Source: Aequorivita sp. UBA3180 (GTDB taxonomy: Bacteria > Bacteroidota > Bacteroidia > Flavobacteriales > Flavobacteriaceae). Taken from it: DNA of 64,000 nucleotides. Made by a program: the position numbers and the translations under genes. The stretch covers positions 80,843 through 144,842 of the forward strand of contig DEXQ01000009.1 of assembly GCA_002364215.1 (NCBI GenBank). Reading direction: 5' to 3'. Positions 50,899-59,998 of this stretch are shown here, piece after piece (position 1 is the first letter of the stretch; every line of letters begins with the position of its first letter). Under the pieces are notes generated by a model. That model was not told the origin of the DNA and searched no databases. It saw only the letters and a list, made by a program, of their open reading frames with translations.

Positions 50899-51721
50899 TG
50901 TCAACTATTAATAAAAATGCATAAACAAACGGACTGGCATAAATTATACTATCCAGTCTGTCATATAACCCGCCGTGGCCCGGCATAATAATCCCGCTAT
51001 CCTTAACACCTGCCTGCCTTTTAAATTTTGATTGAATTAAATCGCCAATTGTACCAAATATAGATACAATTATGGCCATAACTATCCAAACCCACATTGG
51101 GTACTTCTCGGCGTCCAGTGGACTGTAATTTTCCAATACATTAAAGATAACAATTCCTGCCAAAAGAGCGCCCAGCATGCCACCTACAAAACCTTCAACG
51201 GTCTTTTTTGGTGAAATGCGTTCCAACAGTTTATTTTTTCCAAATTTTGATCCAATGAGATAGGCAAACGTATCGTTGCTCCAAACCAATATAAAAACGG
51301 CAACGATTAATTCTGGCATAAACTTGCCGTCAATATTCATCACGGGAATAAGGGTAAGAAATACAAAACCACTAATAATATAGAATATGACTGTAATGTA
51401 TTTTTTCTTTTGGAACATTGGGATTTTGCTCGTCCAGAGTACATCCTTCAAAAGATAAAGGTTCACAAAACCACTCAATATTAAAAAGAGATACACTGCA
51501 TTATCGGCAAAAACGTTATAGCTTAAAAAGTAAAAACTCGCAGCAAGTAGAAAATATGCAAGATAACTGGTAAGGTGAACCAGTTTTAGATACTCACTTA
51601 AAGTGATAACTGCAAGTACAAAGAAAAGCCCCATAAACCATTCACGCGAAGTAAACATTGCAAAAATGATGATCGAAATGTATAATACGCCCGAAATGGT
51701 ACGCACGAGAATTTCCTTCAT
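50888..51721 (-). CDS. cdsA: Phosphatidate cytidylyltransferase
   Basis: Makes CDP-diacylglycerol. ATG 51721 gives 277 residues with about eight membrane helices. The C-terminal signature QSKFKRQAGVKDSGIIMPGHGGLYDRLDS is complete. The upstream 17 in-frame codons belong to the end of the LUD gene region. It overlaps psd by 11 bp. With psd it forms the membrane-lipid part of a conserved flavobacterial operon after LUD. Confidence 0.95.
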   Translation of the reverse strand: MKEILVRTISGVLYISIIIFAMFTSREWFMGLFFVLAVITLSEYLKLVHLTSYLAYFLLAASFYFLSYNVFADNAVYLFLILSGFVNLYLLKDVLWTSKIPMFQKKKYITVIFYIISGFVFLTLIPVMNIDGKFMPELIVAVFILVWSNDTFAYLIGSKFGKNKLLERISPKKTVEGFVGGMLGALLAGIVIFNVLENYSPLDAEKYPMWVWIVMAIIVSIFGTIGDLIQSKFKRQAGVKDSGIIMPGHGGLYDRLDSIIYASPFVYAFLLIVDNVS

Positions 51722-51722
51722 A

Positions 51723-52337
51723 TTATAAGTCTTCCAGTAGCAACAAATATAGGTTTTTTGTGCTACTTCCATAACTCATAAAATCCTTTTCTTTTTCGGT
51801 TTCAAAGTCTTGAATGGTAGTAATGTTACTAGGAATGTAACTGGAACTTTGGTTCTTTATATTTCTCAGACCTTCACTAATAGTATCTACAATCTGGCTT
51901 GTGGTGGCAAAAATGATAAAATTTGAGGGAAGTTCCTTCAGTTTCTTTTCTTTAATTTGATTTGATGAAAGTAAAATGGAACCGTTATTCGAGACCAAAG
52001 ATTCGCAAGTGGAAAGAAAAAATTTTGAATTGGTATTTTTCGTAAAGTTGAGGTTAAAACCATCAAATTTTTCTGAAAGCATTTGGTTCACACAAAACAC
52101 GTCCTGTTCATACCAATCGTTTTCAATCATTATATTGTCAAACGCCTCTGTTATCTCTTCCCAGTTTTCACAATAAATAAATTTGCCGCCGTTGTTTTTG
52201 AAATTATAGGTGAATTTTTCGTCAATCGGAAGTTTCTGTTCAGGGTAATAACTGCTGTGCTCGGCTTTTTCGGCTTTTTTAGCCTTCTCTTCCGATTTTT
52301 TGTAATTAGGGTTTAAAAGTCTTTTGAATAGACTCAT
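51723..52337 (-). CDS. LUD-domain protein (LutC-like)
   Basis: 204 residues. The N-terminal 35 residues are charged and helical. The rest is an LUD fold with the FFLSTCESLVSNNGSILLSS block (about 106-125) and a C-terminal strand region ending in LYLLLLEDL. Full LutC proteins take part in lactate use, but neither lutA nor lutB is here; the conserved position between ftsH and cdsA suggests a different role. It ends 1 bp before the cdsA start. Confidence 0.85.
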   Translation of the reverse strand: MSLFKRLLNPNYKKSEEKAKKAEKAEHSSYYPEQKLPIDEKFTYNFKNNGGKFIYCENWEEITEAFDNIMIENDWYEQDVFCVNQMLSEKFDGFNLNFTKNTNSKFFLSTCESLVSNNGSILLSSNQIKEKKLKELPSNFIIFATTSQIVDTISEGLRNIKNQSSSYIPSNITTIQDFETEKEKDFMSYGSSTKNLYLLLLEDL

Positions 52338-52375
52338 TAATAATGAATTGAGGAGTTCATATATGCGTTAAACTT

Positions 52376-52383
52376 CAAATATA
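52376..52383 (-). promoter_or_regulatory. Possible -7 box (TATATTTG) for the LUD-cdsA-psd-ACBP operon
   Basis: Reads TATATTTG on the minus strand, 38 bases before the LUD gene ATG, in the 113-bp gap after ftsH. This suggests the lipid genes have a promoter independent of ftsH. Confidence 0.5.
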
Positions 52384-52450
52384 TAAAATCTATATTGAAG
52401 TATTGTTACGTGCAAAACAAAGTTTATAGACAATACCAAAAAGGGCAACA

Positions 52451-54406
52451 TTAGCTTGTTGCCACTCTTGGTGCTTCTTCTGGCTTTTCGAACGGACGAT
52501 CGCCAAATATTTTTTGCAGATTGTCCTTAAATATTACTTCTTTTTCAAGTAGTACGTTTGCCAATTCGGTTAATTTGTCTTTGTTTTCTTCCAAAAGTTT
52601 AACAGCACGTTGGTACTGACTTTCAATAAGTGCTGAAATTTCCTTATCGATCAATTCAGCAGTTTTCTCACTGTATGGTTTAGAGAAGTTGTATTCAGAC
52701 TGGCCGCTGCTGTCGTAATAGGTAAGGTTTCCTATTTTATCATTCAAGCCGTATATGGTGACCATTGCACGAGCCTGTTTTGTTACTTTTTCAAGATCGC
52801 TCAATGCTCCGGTTGAAATTCTGTTAAAGATTACCTTTTCGGCAGCACGACCACCTAATGCGGCACACATTTCATCAAGCATTTGCTCAGGGTGGATTAT
52901 CAATCTTTCTTCAGGTAAATACCAAGCGGCGCCCAAAGACTGTCCGCGAGGCACGATAGTTACTTTAACTAGTGGCGCAGCGTGCTCCAGCATCCAACTT
53001 ACAGTTGCGTGGCCAGCTTCATGGAAGGCAATGGCGCGTTTTTCGTCCATTGTCATTATTTTATTTTTCTTTTCCAATCCACCTACTATTCTGTCTACGG
53101 CATCCAAAAAGTCTTGTCTTCCCACAGACTTTTTTCCGTTTCGAGCGGCAATAAGTGCTGCTTCGTTACAAACATTTGCAATATCAGCTCCAGAGAATCC
53201 TGGAGTTTGTTTGGAAAGAAAGTCGGTATCTAAATCATCATCTTTTTTGATAGGGCGCAAATGCACTTCAAATATTTCTTTGCGTTCACGCACGTCCGGC
53301 AGGTCTACATATATCTGTCTGTCAAAGCGTCCGGCACGCATTAAGGCTTTATCCAAAACATCTGCACGGTTTGTTGCGGCAAGTACAATTACGTTTGTAT
53401 TTGTGCCAAAACCGTCCATTTCGGTAAGCAGTTGGTTCAATGTATTTTCACGTTCATCGTTACTTCCAGAGAAGTTGTTCTTTCCACGGGCACGGCCAAT
53501 GGCATCTATTTCGTCAATAAAAATAATTGCGGGAGACTTGTCTTTTGCCTGTTTGAAAAGATCACGTACACGTGATGCTCCTACACCCACAAACATTTCA
53601 ACAAAATCTGAACCCGAAAGAGAGAAGAAAGGTACTTTTGCCTCTCCTGCCACAGCTTTTGCCAAAAGGGTTTTACCAGTTCCCGGGGGGCCTACTAACA
53701 AAGCTCCTTTTGGTATTTTACCTCCCAGGGAAGTATATTTTTCAGGTTGTTTCAGAAAATCTACAATTTCCTGAACTTCCTCTTTAGCGCCTTCCAGTCC
53801 GGCAACATCTTTAAAAGTTGTTTTTACATCTGTTTTTTCGTCAAAAAGCTTTGCCTTTGATTTTCCGATGTTGAAAAGTTGTCCACCGGCTCCGCCACCC
53901 GCGCCCGAAGACATTCTGCGCATAATGAAAATCCAAATGGCAATAATGATGACAAACGGCAAAATACCCATTAAAATATCGCCCCAAACATTATTGTCTG
54001 TTTCAAAATTTAAGGGAGTGGTTAAACCGTTGTCAGCCTTTATCTGTTGGAAATCTTCTTGAAATAGTTGAAGATCACCAAATTCAAACTGATAATCTGG
54101 GTCATTTGGACCAGGTGCCAAAAATGATGGCGTATTTCCTTTTTTGGAATGAACTTCTTTCTCCTTGGCAGCATCAGTAAGATAAACTTTGGCAATTTTT
54201 TTATTGATTACGTCTACTTTTTCGACGTCGCCATTTTTCAAAAATTCCTCAAACTTTGCTTGATTTGTTTTTTCAGGTTGTGACCAACTTCCGCCACCAA
54301 AAATCTGGATGCCAAAAAACAACAGTATTATTGCTGCATAAACCCAATAATAATTGGGTTTCGGTCGTTTTGATTCACTCTTCTTATTTTTATTTTCTTC
54401 GGCCAT
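52451..54406 (-). CDS. ftsH: ATP-dependent zinc metalloprotease FtsH
   Basis: Membrane AAA+ protease for quality control. 651 residues with membrane helices at about 20-36 and 143-163 and an extracytoplasmic domain between them. Walker A GPPGTGKT is at 239-246, the pore loop MFVGVGASRVRDLF follows, Walker B is IIFIDEIDAIG, and the SRH region is ATNRADVLDKALMRAGRFDR. The zinc site is HEAGH (His462, Glu463, His466). All expected elements are intact. It follows rsfS by 15 bp. Confidence 0.97.
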   Translation of the reverse strand: MAEENKNKKSESKRPKPNYYWVYAAIILLFFGIQIFGGGSWSQPEKTNQAKFEEFLKNGDVEKVDVINKKIAKVYLTDAAKEKEVHSKKGNTPSFLAPGPNDPDYQFEFGDLQLFQEDFQQIKADNGLTTPLNFETDNNVWGDILMGILPFVIIIAIWIFIMRRMSSGAGGGAGGQLFNIGKSKAKLFDEKTDVKTTFKDVAGLEGAKEEVQEIVDFLKQPEKYTSLGGKIPKGALLVGPPGTGKTLLAKAVAGEAKVPFFSLSGSDFVEMFVGVGASRVRDLFKQAKDKSPAIIFIDEIDAIGRARGKNNFSGSNDERENTLNQLLTEMDGFGTNTNVIVLAATNRADVLDKALMRAGRFDRQIYVDLPDVRERKEIFEVHLRPIKKDDDLDTDFLSKQTPGFSGADIANVCNEAALIAARNGKKSVGRQDFLDAVDRIVGGLEKKNKIMTMDEKRAIAFHEAGHATVSWMLEHAAPLVKVTIVPRGQSLGAAWYLPEERLIIHPEQMLDEMCAALGGRAAEKVIFNRISTGALSDLEKVTKQARAMVTIYGLNDKIGNLTYYDSSGQSEYNFSKPYSEKTAELIDKEISALIESQYQRAVKLLEENKDKLTELANVLLEKEVIFKDNLQKIFGDRPFEKPEEAPRVATS

Positions 54407-54421
54407 ATGGCAATTTTCTTT

Positions 54422-54793
54422 TTAGTGTGTTGTTTCTATTTTAACCGATTTTGCATCGCCCCAAAGACCTTCAATATCATAAAACTCACGGATGTGCTTC
54501 TGGAATACGTGTACCACAACGTGTACATAATCCATAAGTACCCATTCCGAATTGTCGCTGCCTTCAACGTGCCACGGCTTTTCCTTAAGTGCTTTGCTTA
54601 CTGATTTTTGAACGGAATTCACAATGGCATTCACCTGTGTGTTACTGGTACCATTGCATATTATAAAATAGTCACAAACGGTATTTTCTATATCTCTTAG
54701 GTCAAGAATTTCAATATCATTTCCCTTAACATCTTCAATCCCTCGTATTATTTGAGCAATAAGTTGATCTGTTCCTGCTTGTTTTTTCTGCAT
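54422..54793 (-). CDS. rsfS: Ribosome silencing factor RsfS
   Basis: 123 residues of the RsfS/Iojap fold: DYFIICNGTSNTQVNAIVNSV, then WHVEGSDNSEWVLMDYVHVVVHVFQKHIREFYDIEGLWGDA. It binds ribosomal protein L14 and blocks subunit joining. First in an operon with ftsH. Confidence 0.94.
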   Translation of the reverse strand: MQKKQAGTDQLIAQIIRGIEDVKGNDIEILDLRDIENTVCDYFIICNGTSNTQVNAIVNSVQKSVSKALKEKPWHVEGSDNSEWVLMDYVHVVVHVFQKHIREFYDIEGLWGDAKSVKIETTH

Positions 54794-54817
54794 TAATTAT
54801 TTTTCTTTTCTATTGTG

Positions 54818-54825
54818 CAAAGTTA
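54818..54825 (-). promoter_or_regulatory. Bacteroidota -7 box (TAACTTTG) for rsfS-ftsH
   Basis: Reads TAACTTTG on the minus strand, 24 bases before the rsfS ATG. It lies between divergent rsfS and birA. Confidence 0.55.
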
Positions 54826-54882
54826 TTACTTTTTTGTTTCTTGAAGCGCCTTAAAGGCGTAATACTAAACATAATTATCGTT

Positions 54883-55614
54883 TTGAACTTAATCAAACTT
54901 AATGCCATCGATTCTACCAATACGTACTTAAAGCAATTGGCAAAAGAAACATGCTTGGAGGACGAAACGGTTGTGATTACAAACCGTCAAATTTCCGGTC
55001 GTGGGCAAATGGGCAATGTTTGGCTTTCACGGGAAGGGCAAAGCCTTACTTTCAGTGTCTTTAAAGAGCTAAGTCAACTTCCTGTAGAACGTCAATTCAT
55101 CATTTCTATGGCAGTATCTTTGGGAATTTTGAAAGCACTCAAAAGTTTGAATGTTCCTAAAATTTCAATAAAATGGCCAAACGACATATTGTCAGCCAAT
55201 AAAAAAATTGGTGGAATTTTAATTGAAAACGTGTTGGAAGGCAGTAACGTAAAACATACAATAATAGGAATTGGGCTGAATGTAAATGATACCGATTTAA
55301 CAAAGCTACCGCAGGCAAGTTCATTAAAGCTTCAAACGGGTGAAAACTTCCAATTGGAGGAAGTGCTTGCTACAATTCTGAAAAATATTTTCAAAAATTT
55401 AAAAAATCTTCCAGCAGCCGATTTTTCAGAAATGAAACGGACTTACGAAAACAATTTATTTCGAAAAGAAAAGGTTTCGGTTTTTGAAACTCCCGAAGGA
55501 TTGCGGTTCAACGGAATAATAACGGGCGTTTCAGATATTGGCAAACTTTTGGTGGAAACGGAAAATTATCCCTTGCAAAAATTTCAGATGAAAGAAGTAA
55601 AGTTGATTTATTAA
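54883..55614 (+). CDS. birA: Biotin--[acetyl-CoA-carboxylase] ligase, no DNA-binding domain
   Basis: Joins biotin to biotin-dependent carboxylases. The catalytic domain begins IKLNAIDSTNTYLKQL, with the biotinyl-AMP loop ISGRGQMGNVWLS (GRGRxG-type), KWPNDILSANKKIGGILIE and IIGIGLNVN. The C-terminal SH3-like domain ends LQKFQMKEVKLIY. There is no N-terminal helix-turn-helix, so it is a class I enzyme and not a repressor. No ATG precedes the conserved start; TTG 54883 (243 residues) fits best, and TTG 54841 is an alternative. Its 3' end overlaps the convergent SRPBCC gene by 4 bp. Confidence 0.92.
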   Translation: MNLIKLNAIDSTNTYLKQLAKETCLEDETVVITNRQISGRGQMGNVWLSREGQSLTFSVFKELSQLPVERQFIISMAVSLGILKALKSLNVPKISIKWPNDILSANKKIGGILIENVLEGSNVKHTIIGIGLNVNDTDLTKLPQASSLKLQTGENFQLEEVLATILKNIFKNLKNLPAADFSEMKRTYENNLFRKEKVSVFETPEGLRFNGIITGVSDIGKLLVETENYPLQKFQMKEVKLIY

Positions 55615-56003
55615 ACCTGCTCCAAATTTGAAGCCAGTGTATCAATAAACTTTGAAATTGGCCCTTTTACCATCATCGCCATCATCGCGTTGAATTCACC
55701 TTCAAAAAGAAGTTCCACTGTTGACGAATTTTCGGAAACCTCTTCAATATTTCCTGTTAACGTAAACGGAATTTTATCGCTGATTGCGCCCAAAACTACT
55801 TTGTTTGGCTTTTCAACTTCCTTTACTTCCAGCGCTATTTCGGGCATTCCCTTTAGTGCAAACACAAAAGATTTTTCGCTTAAAACCTCAAATTTGCTGA
55901 TATTTTCGGGCATCAATGTTTCAAAATTCTTTACATCGGCCAAAAAATCACAAAGTTCGGCTGCGGATTTTTGGGTGGTTACTTTTTTGCTGTTTAGTTT
56001 CAT
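55611..56003 (-). CDS. SRPBCC (START-like) family protein
   Basis: 130 residues of a START/Bet v1-like fold: AAELCDFLADVKNFETLMPENISKFEV at the N-terminus, alternating beta strands, then a C-terminal helix FIDTLASNLEQV. This layout matches polyketide-cyclase/START-like proteins that bind hydrophobic ligands. No specific ligand can be assigned. Convergent with birA, and 54 bp downstream of the hypothetical secreted-protein gene. Confidence 0.82.
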   Translation of the reverse strand: MKLNSKKVTTQKSAAELCDFLADVKNFETLMPENISKFEVLSEKSFVFALKGMPEIALEVKEVEKPNKVVLGAISDKIPFTLTGNIEEVSENSSTVELLFEGEFNAMMAMMVKGPISKFIDTLASNLEQV

Positions 56004-56057
56004 TGGGAATATTTTTTATTCTTTATTGCTATATTTATTTAAAATAGTTTCGAGAAA

Positions 56058-56840
56058 TCAATTCTCGAAACTATTTTCTGTTTGACATACATCCTTATAA
56101 TGCTCAATAAAATTTGGTAAATCAAATATATTAACTTGGTTATTTTCCAAATCTTTTAAAATAATCGGGCAGTTATTAATTATTTCTTTAGCATTTTTTA
56201 TAAAACGTTTGTTTTTTTCAACTTTGTAAAGTTTAGTACTTCCTTCTTTTAAAAGGTAATAATTAAGTTTTGGTGTTATGCCATGGGCTACTCCATAATC
56301 TAAACCGTAATAATATGAATATCGCATTGGAAGGGCTATTTTTTTTCCATTTGGTAAATTCAACGTATCAGAAAGTTTTAGCCGTTTTGTAAATTCTGAC
56401 CTCCCTTCAAATTTTGCTTGTGCCATCATTTCCCGAATATTTTGTCTGTCAAAATCGGAATAGAAAAGGTCGTCAGAATCAGTAGAATTTATATAAATAC
56501 TCAAAACATCGTTATAAATCAATTCAACGAAAATTTTAAATTTATTTTGATTATGATTTAAATACTGGAAAATTCTTTCGTTTTCAGTTTCTGGATTGCT
56601 TACAATTTTATCAATTAACTCAAAGTCTATTTTTCTAGACTTTTCATTTTCTTCTTTTTTAAATTGCGGTGAAAAAGCCGAGCTGGCCAATCGTAAGAAC
56701 CCTTTTTCTAAAGTTCCGTCTTTGTAAGCAATCTCACATTTTACGTAAGGTGTTGCCCTTAATTCGTAATCTTGTGAAAAGCAATTAGAAAAAATAAAAA
56801 AAGCTGAGACTAAAATAATATTTTTTATCATTTGTTTCAT
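56058..56840 (-). CDS. Hypothetical secreted protein
   Basis: About 260 residues. ATG 56840 gives a signal peptide (MKQMIKNIILVSAFFIFSNCFSQ). The mature part is rich in aromatic and charged residues with no catalytic motif I can point to; an IAYKDGTLEKGFLRL strand pair is near the start. The 5' upstream 40 bp is a text-like simple repeat (see the pyrE gap). Family not recognised. Confidence 0.6.
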   Translation of the reverse strand: MKQMIKNIILVSAFFIFSNCFSQDYELRATPYVKCEIAYKDGTLEKGFLRLASSAFSPQFKKEENEKSRKIDFELIDKIVSNPETENERIFQYLNHNQNKFKIFVELIYNDVLSIYINSTDSDDLFYSDFDRQNIREMMAQAKFEGRSEFTKRLKLSDTLNLPNGKKIALPMRYSYYYGLDYGVAHGITPKLNYYLLKEGSTKLYKVEKNKRFIKNAKEIINNCPIILKDLENNQVNIFDLPNFIEHYKDVCQTENSFEN

Positions 56841-56882
56841 AAATGTGCACAACTACTGCCCACTGCTACTGAACACTGAATA

Positions 56883-57524
56883 CTATTGCCCCCAAACAGA
56901 AGGATTCTCCCGCCATTCAGAAAGCAGCGCAGCTTCTTCAGAATTGATATATTTGGATTTTTCGGCCTCTTCCAGCAACATTTCATAATTACTCAGAGTG
57001 TTCAGGGTAACATTTGCCTTTTTAAAGTTTTCTTCGGCAGTATCAAAACCGTAACTGAAAATGGCAAGCATTCCTTTCACGTTCGCATTGGCCTCCTTTA
57101 AAGCTTCAACGGCCAATAAACTGCTTTTTCCGGTGCTTATAAGGTCTTCTACAACAACAACATTTGTGTTTTTCTCCAAATGCCCTTCAATTTTATTTTG
57201 GCGGCCGTGGCCTTTTGCTTCGGGACGCACATAGCAAAAAGGAACGTTTAAATAATCGGCAACCAAAGCGCCAATTCCTATTGCGCCAGTGGCTACACCG
57301 GCAATCATTTCGGGCTTTCCGTACAGTTCCTCAATTTGTTTTGCAAGGTTCTCGCGGATGTAATTCCGAATCATCGGATAGGAGAGTGTAATGCGATTGT
57401 CGCAGTAAATTGGAGATTTCCATCCCGACGCCCACGTAAAAGGGTTTTGTGGTTGCAATTTTATTGCATTAATTTGCAATAGTAAGGCAGCGGTTTTTTG
57501 CGCCGTTTCTTTGTTTAATATCAT
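56883..57524 (-). CDS. pyrE: Orotate phosphoribosyltransferase
   Basis: Joins orotate and PRPP to make OMP in pyrimidine synthesis. ATG 57524 gives 213 residues with KSPIYCDNRITLSYP, VATGAIGIGALVAD and the PRPP loop VVVVEDLISTGKSSLLAVEAL. Its start is only 7 bp from the divergent NUDIX start. A TACATTTG box 4 bases upstream of its ATG implies a leaderless or almost leaderless message. The stop codon lies in a simple repeat. Confidence 0.96.
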   Translation of the reverse strand: MILNKETAQKTAALLLQINAIKLQPQNPFTWASGWKSPIYCDNRITLSYPMIRNYIRENLAKQIEELYGKPEMIAGVATGAIGIGALVADYLNVPFCYVRPEAKGHGRQNKIEGHLEKNTNVVVVEDLISTGKSSLLAVEALKEANANVKGMLAIFSYGFDTAEENFKKANVTLNTLSNYEMLLEEAEKSKYINSEEAALLSEWRENPSVWGQ

Positions 57525-57526
57525 TG
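57497..57526 (+). promoter_or_regulatory. Promoter for the NUDIX gene (TTTG-N18-TATCATTG) inside pyrE
   Basis: TTTG at 57497-57500, 18 bases, then TATCATTG at 57519-57526, close to the Bacteroidota -33/-7 pair (TAnnTTTG with one change). It ends 5 bases before the NUDIX ATG and overlaps the pyrE start region on the other strand. Confidence 0.55.
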
Positions 57527-57528
57527 TG

Positions 57529-57536
57529 CAAATGTA
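57529..57536 (-). promoter_or_regulatory. Bacteroidota -7 box (TACATTTG) for pyrE
   Basis: TACATTTG on the minus strand matches TAnnTTTG and ends 4 bases before the pyrE ATG. It overlaps the start codon of the divergent NUDIX gene. Confidence 0.6.
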
Positions 57537-58161
57537 TAAAGTTTTTGTAAAAGATATTCCCATTATTCTTTCAACTGAAGAAAATATTGGGGAGCATTAC
57601 ACTACCATTCCTTTAAAACAGGCTCGTTTTAAAAAGTTGGTAAAAAAAATAAACAACGGCGAACTGCTTTATGTTAACCTGTACCACAAAAATGCGGAAA
57701 AGCTAGAGCGCTTTCTTCGGAAAAAAATAAAGGTTGTGGAAGCCGCTGGTGGACTGGTCTATAACAGTAAAAAGGAGATTCTTTTTATACGAAGAAACAA
57801 AAAATGGGACCTTCCCAAAGGCAAAATTGAAAAAAGTGAAACCCATCGCGAAGCGGCCATTCGTGAAGTGATTGAGGAAACTGGAGTGAAGGATCTTGAG
57901 ATTCGCGAATTTTTAATGACAACCTATCACGTTTTTACGCGCAATGATAAATTTCGACTTAAAATCACGTATTGGTACGAAATGTTCAGCGATTATGATG
58001 GGCCGCTCATTCCTGAGCCCGAAGAGGGCATCAAAAAAGTGAAGTGGAAGGATTTTGAAAAATCGCAAAAGGCCCTGCAGGATTCCTACGAAAATATAAA
58101 ATTGCTCTTTCCGAAAGAATATTTAACCACCCACCCGAACGATAGGATAACGAAGATGTGA
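57532..58161 (+). CDS. NUDIX hydrolase with N-terminal extension
   Basis: 209 residues. An N-terminal region of about 65 residues (YKVFVKDIPIIL..., ...LVKKINNG) precedes the NUDIX domain. The NUDIX box GKIEKSETHREAAIREVIEETGV is complete (Gx5Ex7REUxEExGU). The C-terminal block is YWYEMFSDYDGPLIPEPEEGI. It hydrolyses a nucleoside diphosphate derivative; identity unknown. The 3' end overlaps the convergent M14 peptidase gene by 39 bp. Confidence 0.9.
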   Translation: MYKVFVKDIPIILSTEENIGEHYTTIPLKQARFKKLVKKINNGELLYVNLYHKNAEKLERFLRKKIKVVEAAGGLVYNSKKEILFIRRNKKWDLPKGKIEKSETHREAAIREVIEETGVKDLEIREFLMTTYHVFTRNDKFRLKITYWYEMFSDYDGPLIPEPEEGIKKVKWKDFEKSQKALQDSYENIKLLFPKEYLTTHPNDRITKM

Positions 58162-59877
58162 TTTTTCATAATAGCGCGATTGCTTGTGAATCCAGTCCAA
58201 CTGTGCGTACCAGTTATTCCCAAAGGTAGGATCGTTTTTCTTTTTGGTTTCGAATTCTTTTTTAATTGCTGGGTTTTCGTTCAGAAATTTTTCAGCCATA
58301 TCTTCCCAAACGTAAGGCGAAAAACCTTCTTTTTGCTGAAGGATTGCATCGAAGAAATTCCAATTGAAAAACGAGTCGGGAGCATTTGGTTCCAAAATTT
58401 CCAAAAGATAGCGAACGCCCGACTGTTGGGTTTTTACCAAAACATCACCTGCGTTTATTGAAACATTTTCAGTGCTTTTTGTTACTTCAGTTTTATAGTG
58501 AATATAGTGTCCTTCAAAAGGATTTTTAACCGTTTCAAAACTTTTTATGTGATAAACTTCTGCTAAAAGGGTAGAGTCGTTTTTGATTTCCGTGAATTCT
58601 ATATTATTCAGTTTCAGTAGTTCAATAACGTTCCAATAGCCTTTCGGAACAATATATGCTGAAGGAATTATAACGGAGTCCGTCGCCTTAAAATAATTAT
58701 AATAGGTTACATCTTTGGTAAAAGGTTTGTCGCGGAAATATTTCAAACGCTCAACGCCCGTAATTTTGCTCGGTACCATTTGTCCTTCATAGCCTTTAAA
58801 CTTCAGTGTTGAAGTTTTTGACGAATCCACTGTCCAGGAAATAGGGTAATAGCTTCCTGCTTTATATTTTTCAAATGAATTTTTTCGAAGGGTTTTAATT
58901 CTCTCTGCATCGGTATCGGCGATATTTATAAAACTTTTCATCAACTCGTACGTTCCCTCAACCCTTTGTCTGTAGGGTTTTAGCATATGAGTTTCCAGCG
59001 TGAGACCAATGGTGTTGAACAGCGTGGTATAGCCTGAAGCGTAACGCGGCGAATCCATAAACTGCATAAAACCCTTTTCCGGCACTTGGTTAAAAACATT
59101 TACATAGGGCGTGATGTCCCATTTTTTTTGTTGAAGCGAATCTTCCAATTGTGGCATAAACGAAGTGTGTAAATAATTCCCTAATTCGCCGCCTAATTTG
59201 TTATGTTGGGTAAAAAGATGCGTTAAAATATATTGATAATCAGCGCCATTGCTTACGTGGTTGTCTATAAACAAATCTGGGTTTAACCAATGGAATATTT
59301 CTGCAAATGCTCTTGCGTTTTTGGTATCGTTTTTTATAAAATCACGGTTTAAATCATAATTTCGGGCGTTGCCACGAAAACCGTATTCCTCGGGGCCATT
59401 TTGATTGGTGCGGCTTGTACTGTTTCGGTTCATGGCTCCGCCAATGTTGTAAACAGGAATGGCAGCTATAATTGTATTTTTTGGCGCGGCAACTTTACCT
59501 TCAGCAAAATCACGAAATAGTAACATGGTAGCATCAATGCCATCGGGTTCGCCGGGGTGGATTCCGTTGTTTATGAGCAATAGGTTTTTACCGTTTTTGT
59601 AAAATTTCTCAGAAGATTTCTTTTGACCTTCATTTTCTGGGTCAAAAATCACCACATGAAGTGGAAAACCACTATCGGTCTGGCCCATTTCATATACGGT
59701 AATGGAAGAAAATTTCTTTTCCAGTGCAAAATAATACGCGATCGCCTCTTCATAGGTTGCGGTTTTTAAACCGTTAGAAGTTTCAAAAGTTGTACTTAAT
59801 GTTTGGGCCGAAATGTTTTGTGAAACGAACCAAAACAAAAAACAGAGCAGGCTGGAATGTAATAGTATTTTTTTCAT
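58123..59877 (-). CDS. M14-family zinc carboxypeptidase, exported
   Basis: 584 residues with a signal peptide (ending ISAQ). Zinc ligands are in NNGIHPGEPDG (His and Glu, HxxE) and FIDNHVSNGADYQY (His). The substrate-binding NYDLNRDF segment is between them. This resembles large Bacteroidota M14 peptidases. The C-terminal half is beta-rich without clear motifs. It may digest peptides or peptidoglycan stems outside the cytosol. Overlaps the NUDIX gene end. Confidence 0.9.
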   Translation of the reverse strand: MKKILLHSSLLCFLFWFVSQNISAQTLSTTFETSNGLKTATYEEAIAYYFALEKKFSSITVYEMGQTDSGFPLHVVIFDPENEGQKKSSEKFYKNGKNLLLINNGIHPGEPDGIDATMLLFRDFAEGKVAAPKNTIIAAIPVYNIGGAMNRNSTSRTNQNGPEEYGFRGNARNYDLNRDFIKNDTKNARAFAEIFHWLNPDLFIDNHVSNGADYQYILTHLFTQHNKLGGELGNYLHTSFMPQLEDSLQQKKWDITPYVNVFNQVPEKGFMQFMDSPRYASGYTTLFNTIGLTLETHMLKPYRQRVEGTYELMKSFINIADTDAERIKTLRKNSFEKYKAGSYYPISWTVDSSKTSTLKFKGYEGQMVPSKITGVERLKYFRDKPFTKDVTYYNYFKATDSVIIPSAYIVPKGYWNVIELLKLNNIEFTEIKNDSTLLAEVYHIKSFETVKNPFEGHYIHYKTEVTKSTENVSINAGDVLVKTQQSGVRYLLEILEPNAPDSFFNWNFFDAILQQKEGFSPYVWEDMAEKFLNENPAIKKEFETKKKNDPTFGNNWYAQLDWIHKQSRYYEKSHLRYPIVRVGG

Positions 59878-59945
59878 CTAAAATTATACTCACAAATATA
59901 ACAAAGCGATATAAACATTTTGTGGCTACGGCAATTTAAAGTTCA

Positions 59946-59973
59946 TAAAAAAACCCCGCAAAAATTTGCAGGG
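59946..59973 (-). terminator. Terminator after rho
   Basis: On the minus strand CCCTGCAAATTTTTGCGGGG folds with a 5-bp plus 3-bp stem split by one mismatch and is followed by a T-run. Confidence 0.8.
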
Positions 59974-59998
59974 CTTAATTTGTCTTTTGAAAAAATTT

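Noticed and set aside
52755..53774. 339-codon plus-strand ORF opposite ftsH
   Set aside because: Shadow of a highly conserved gene; the translation has low-complexity Ser-rich composition and no recognisable domain.
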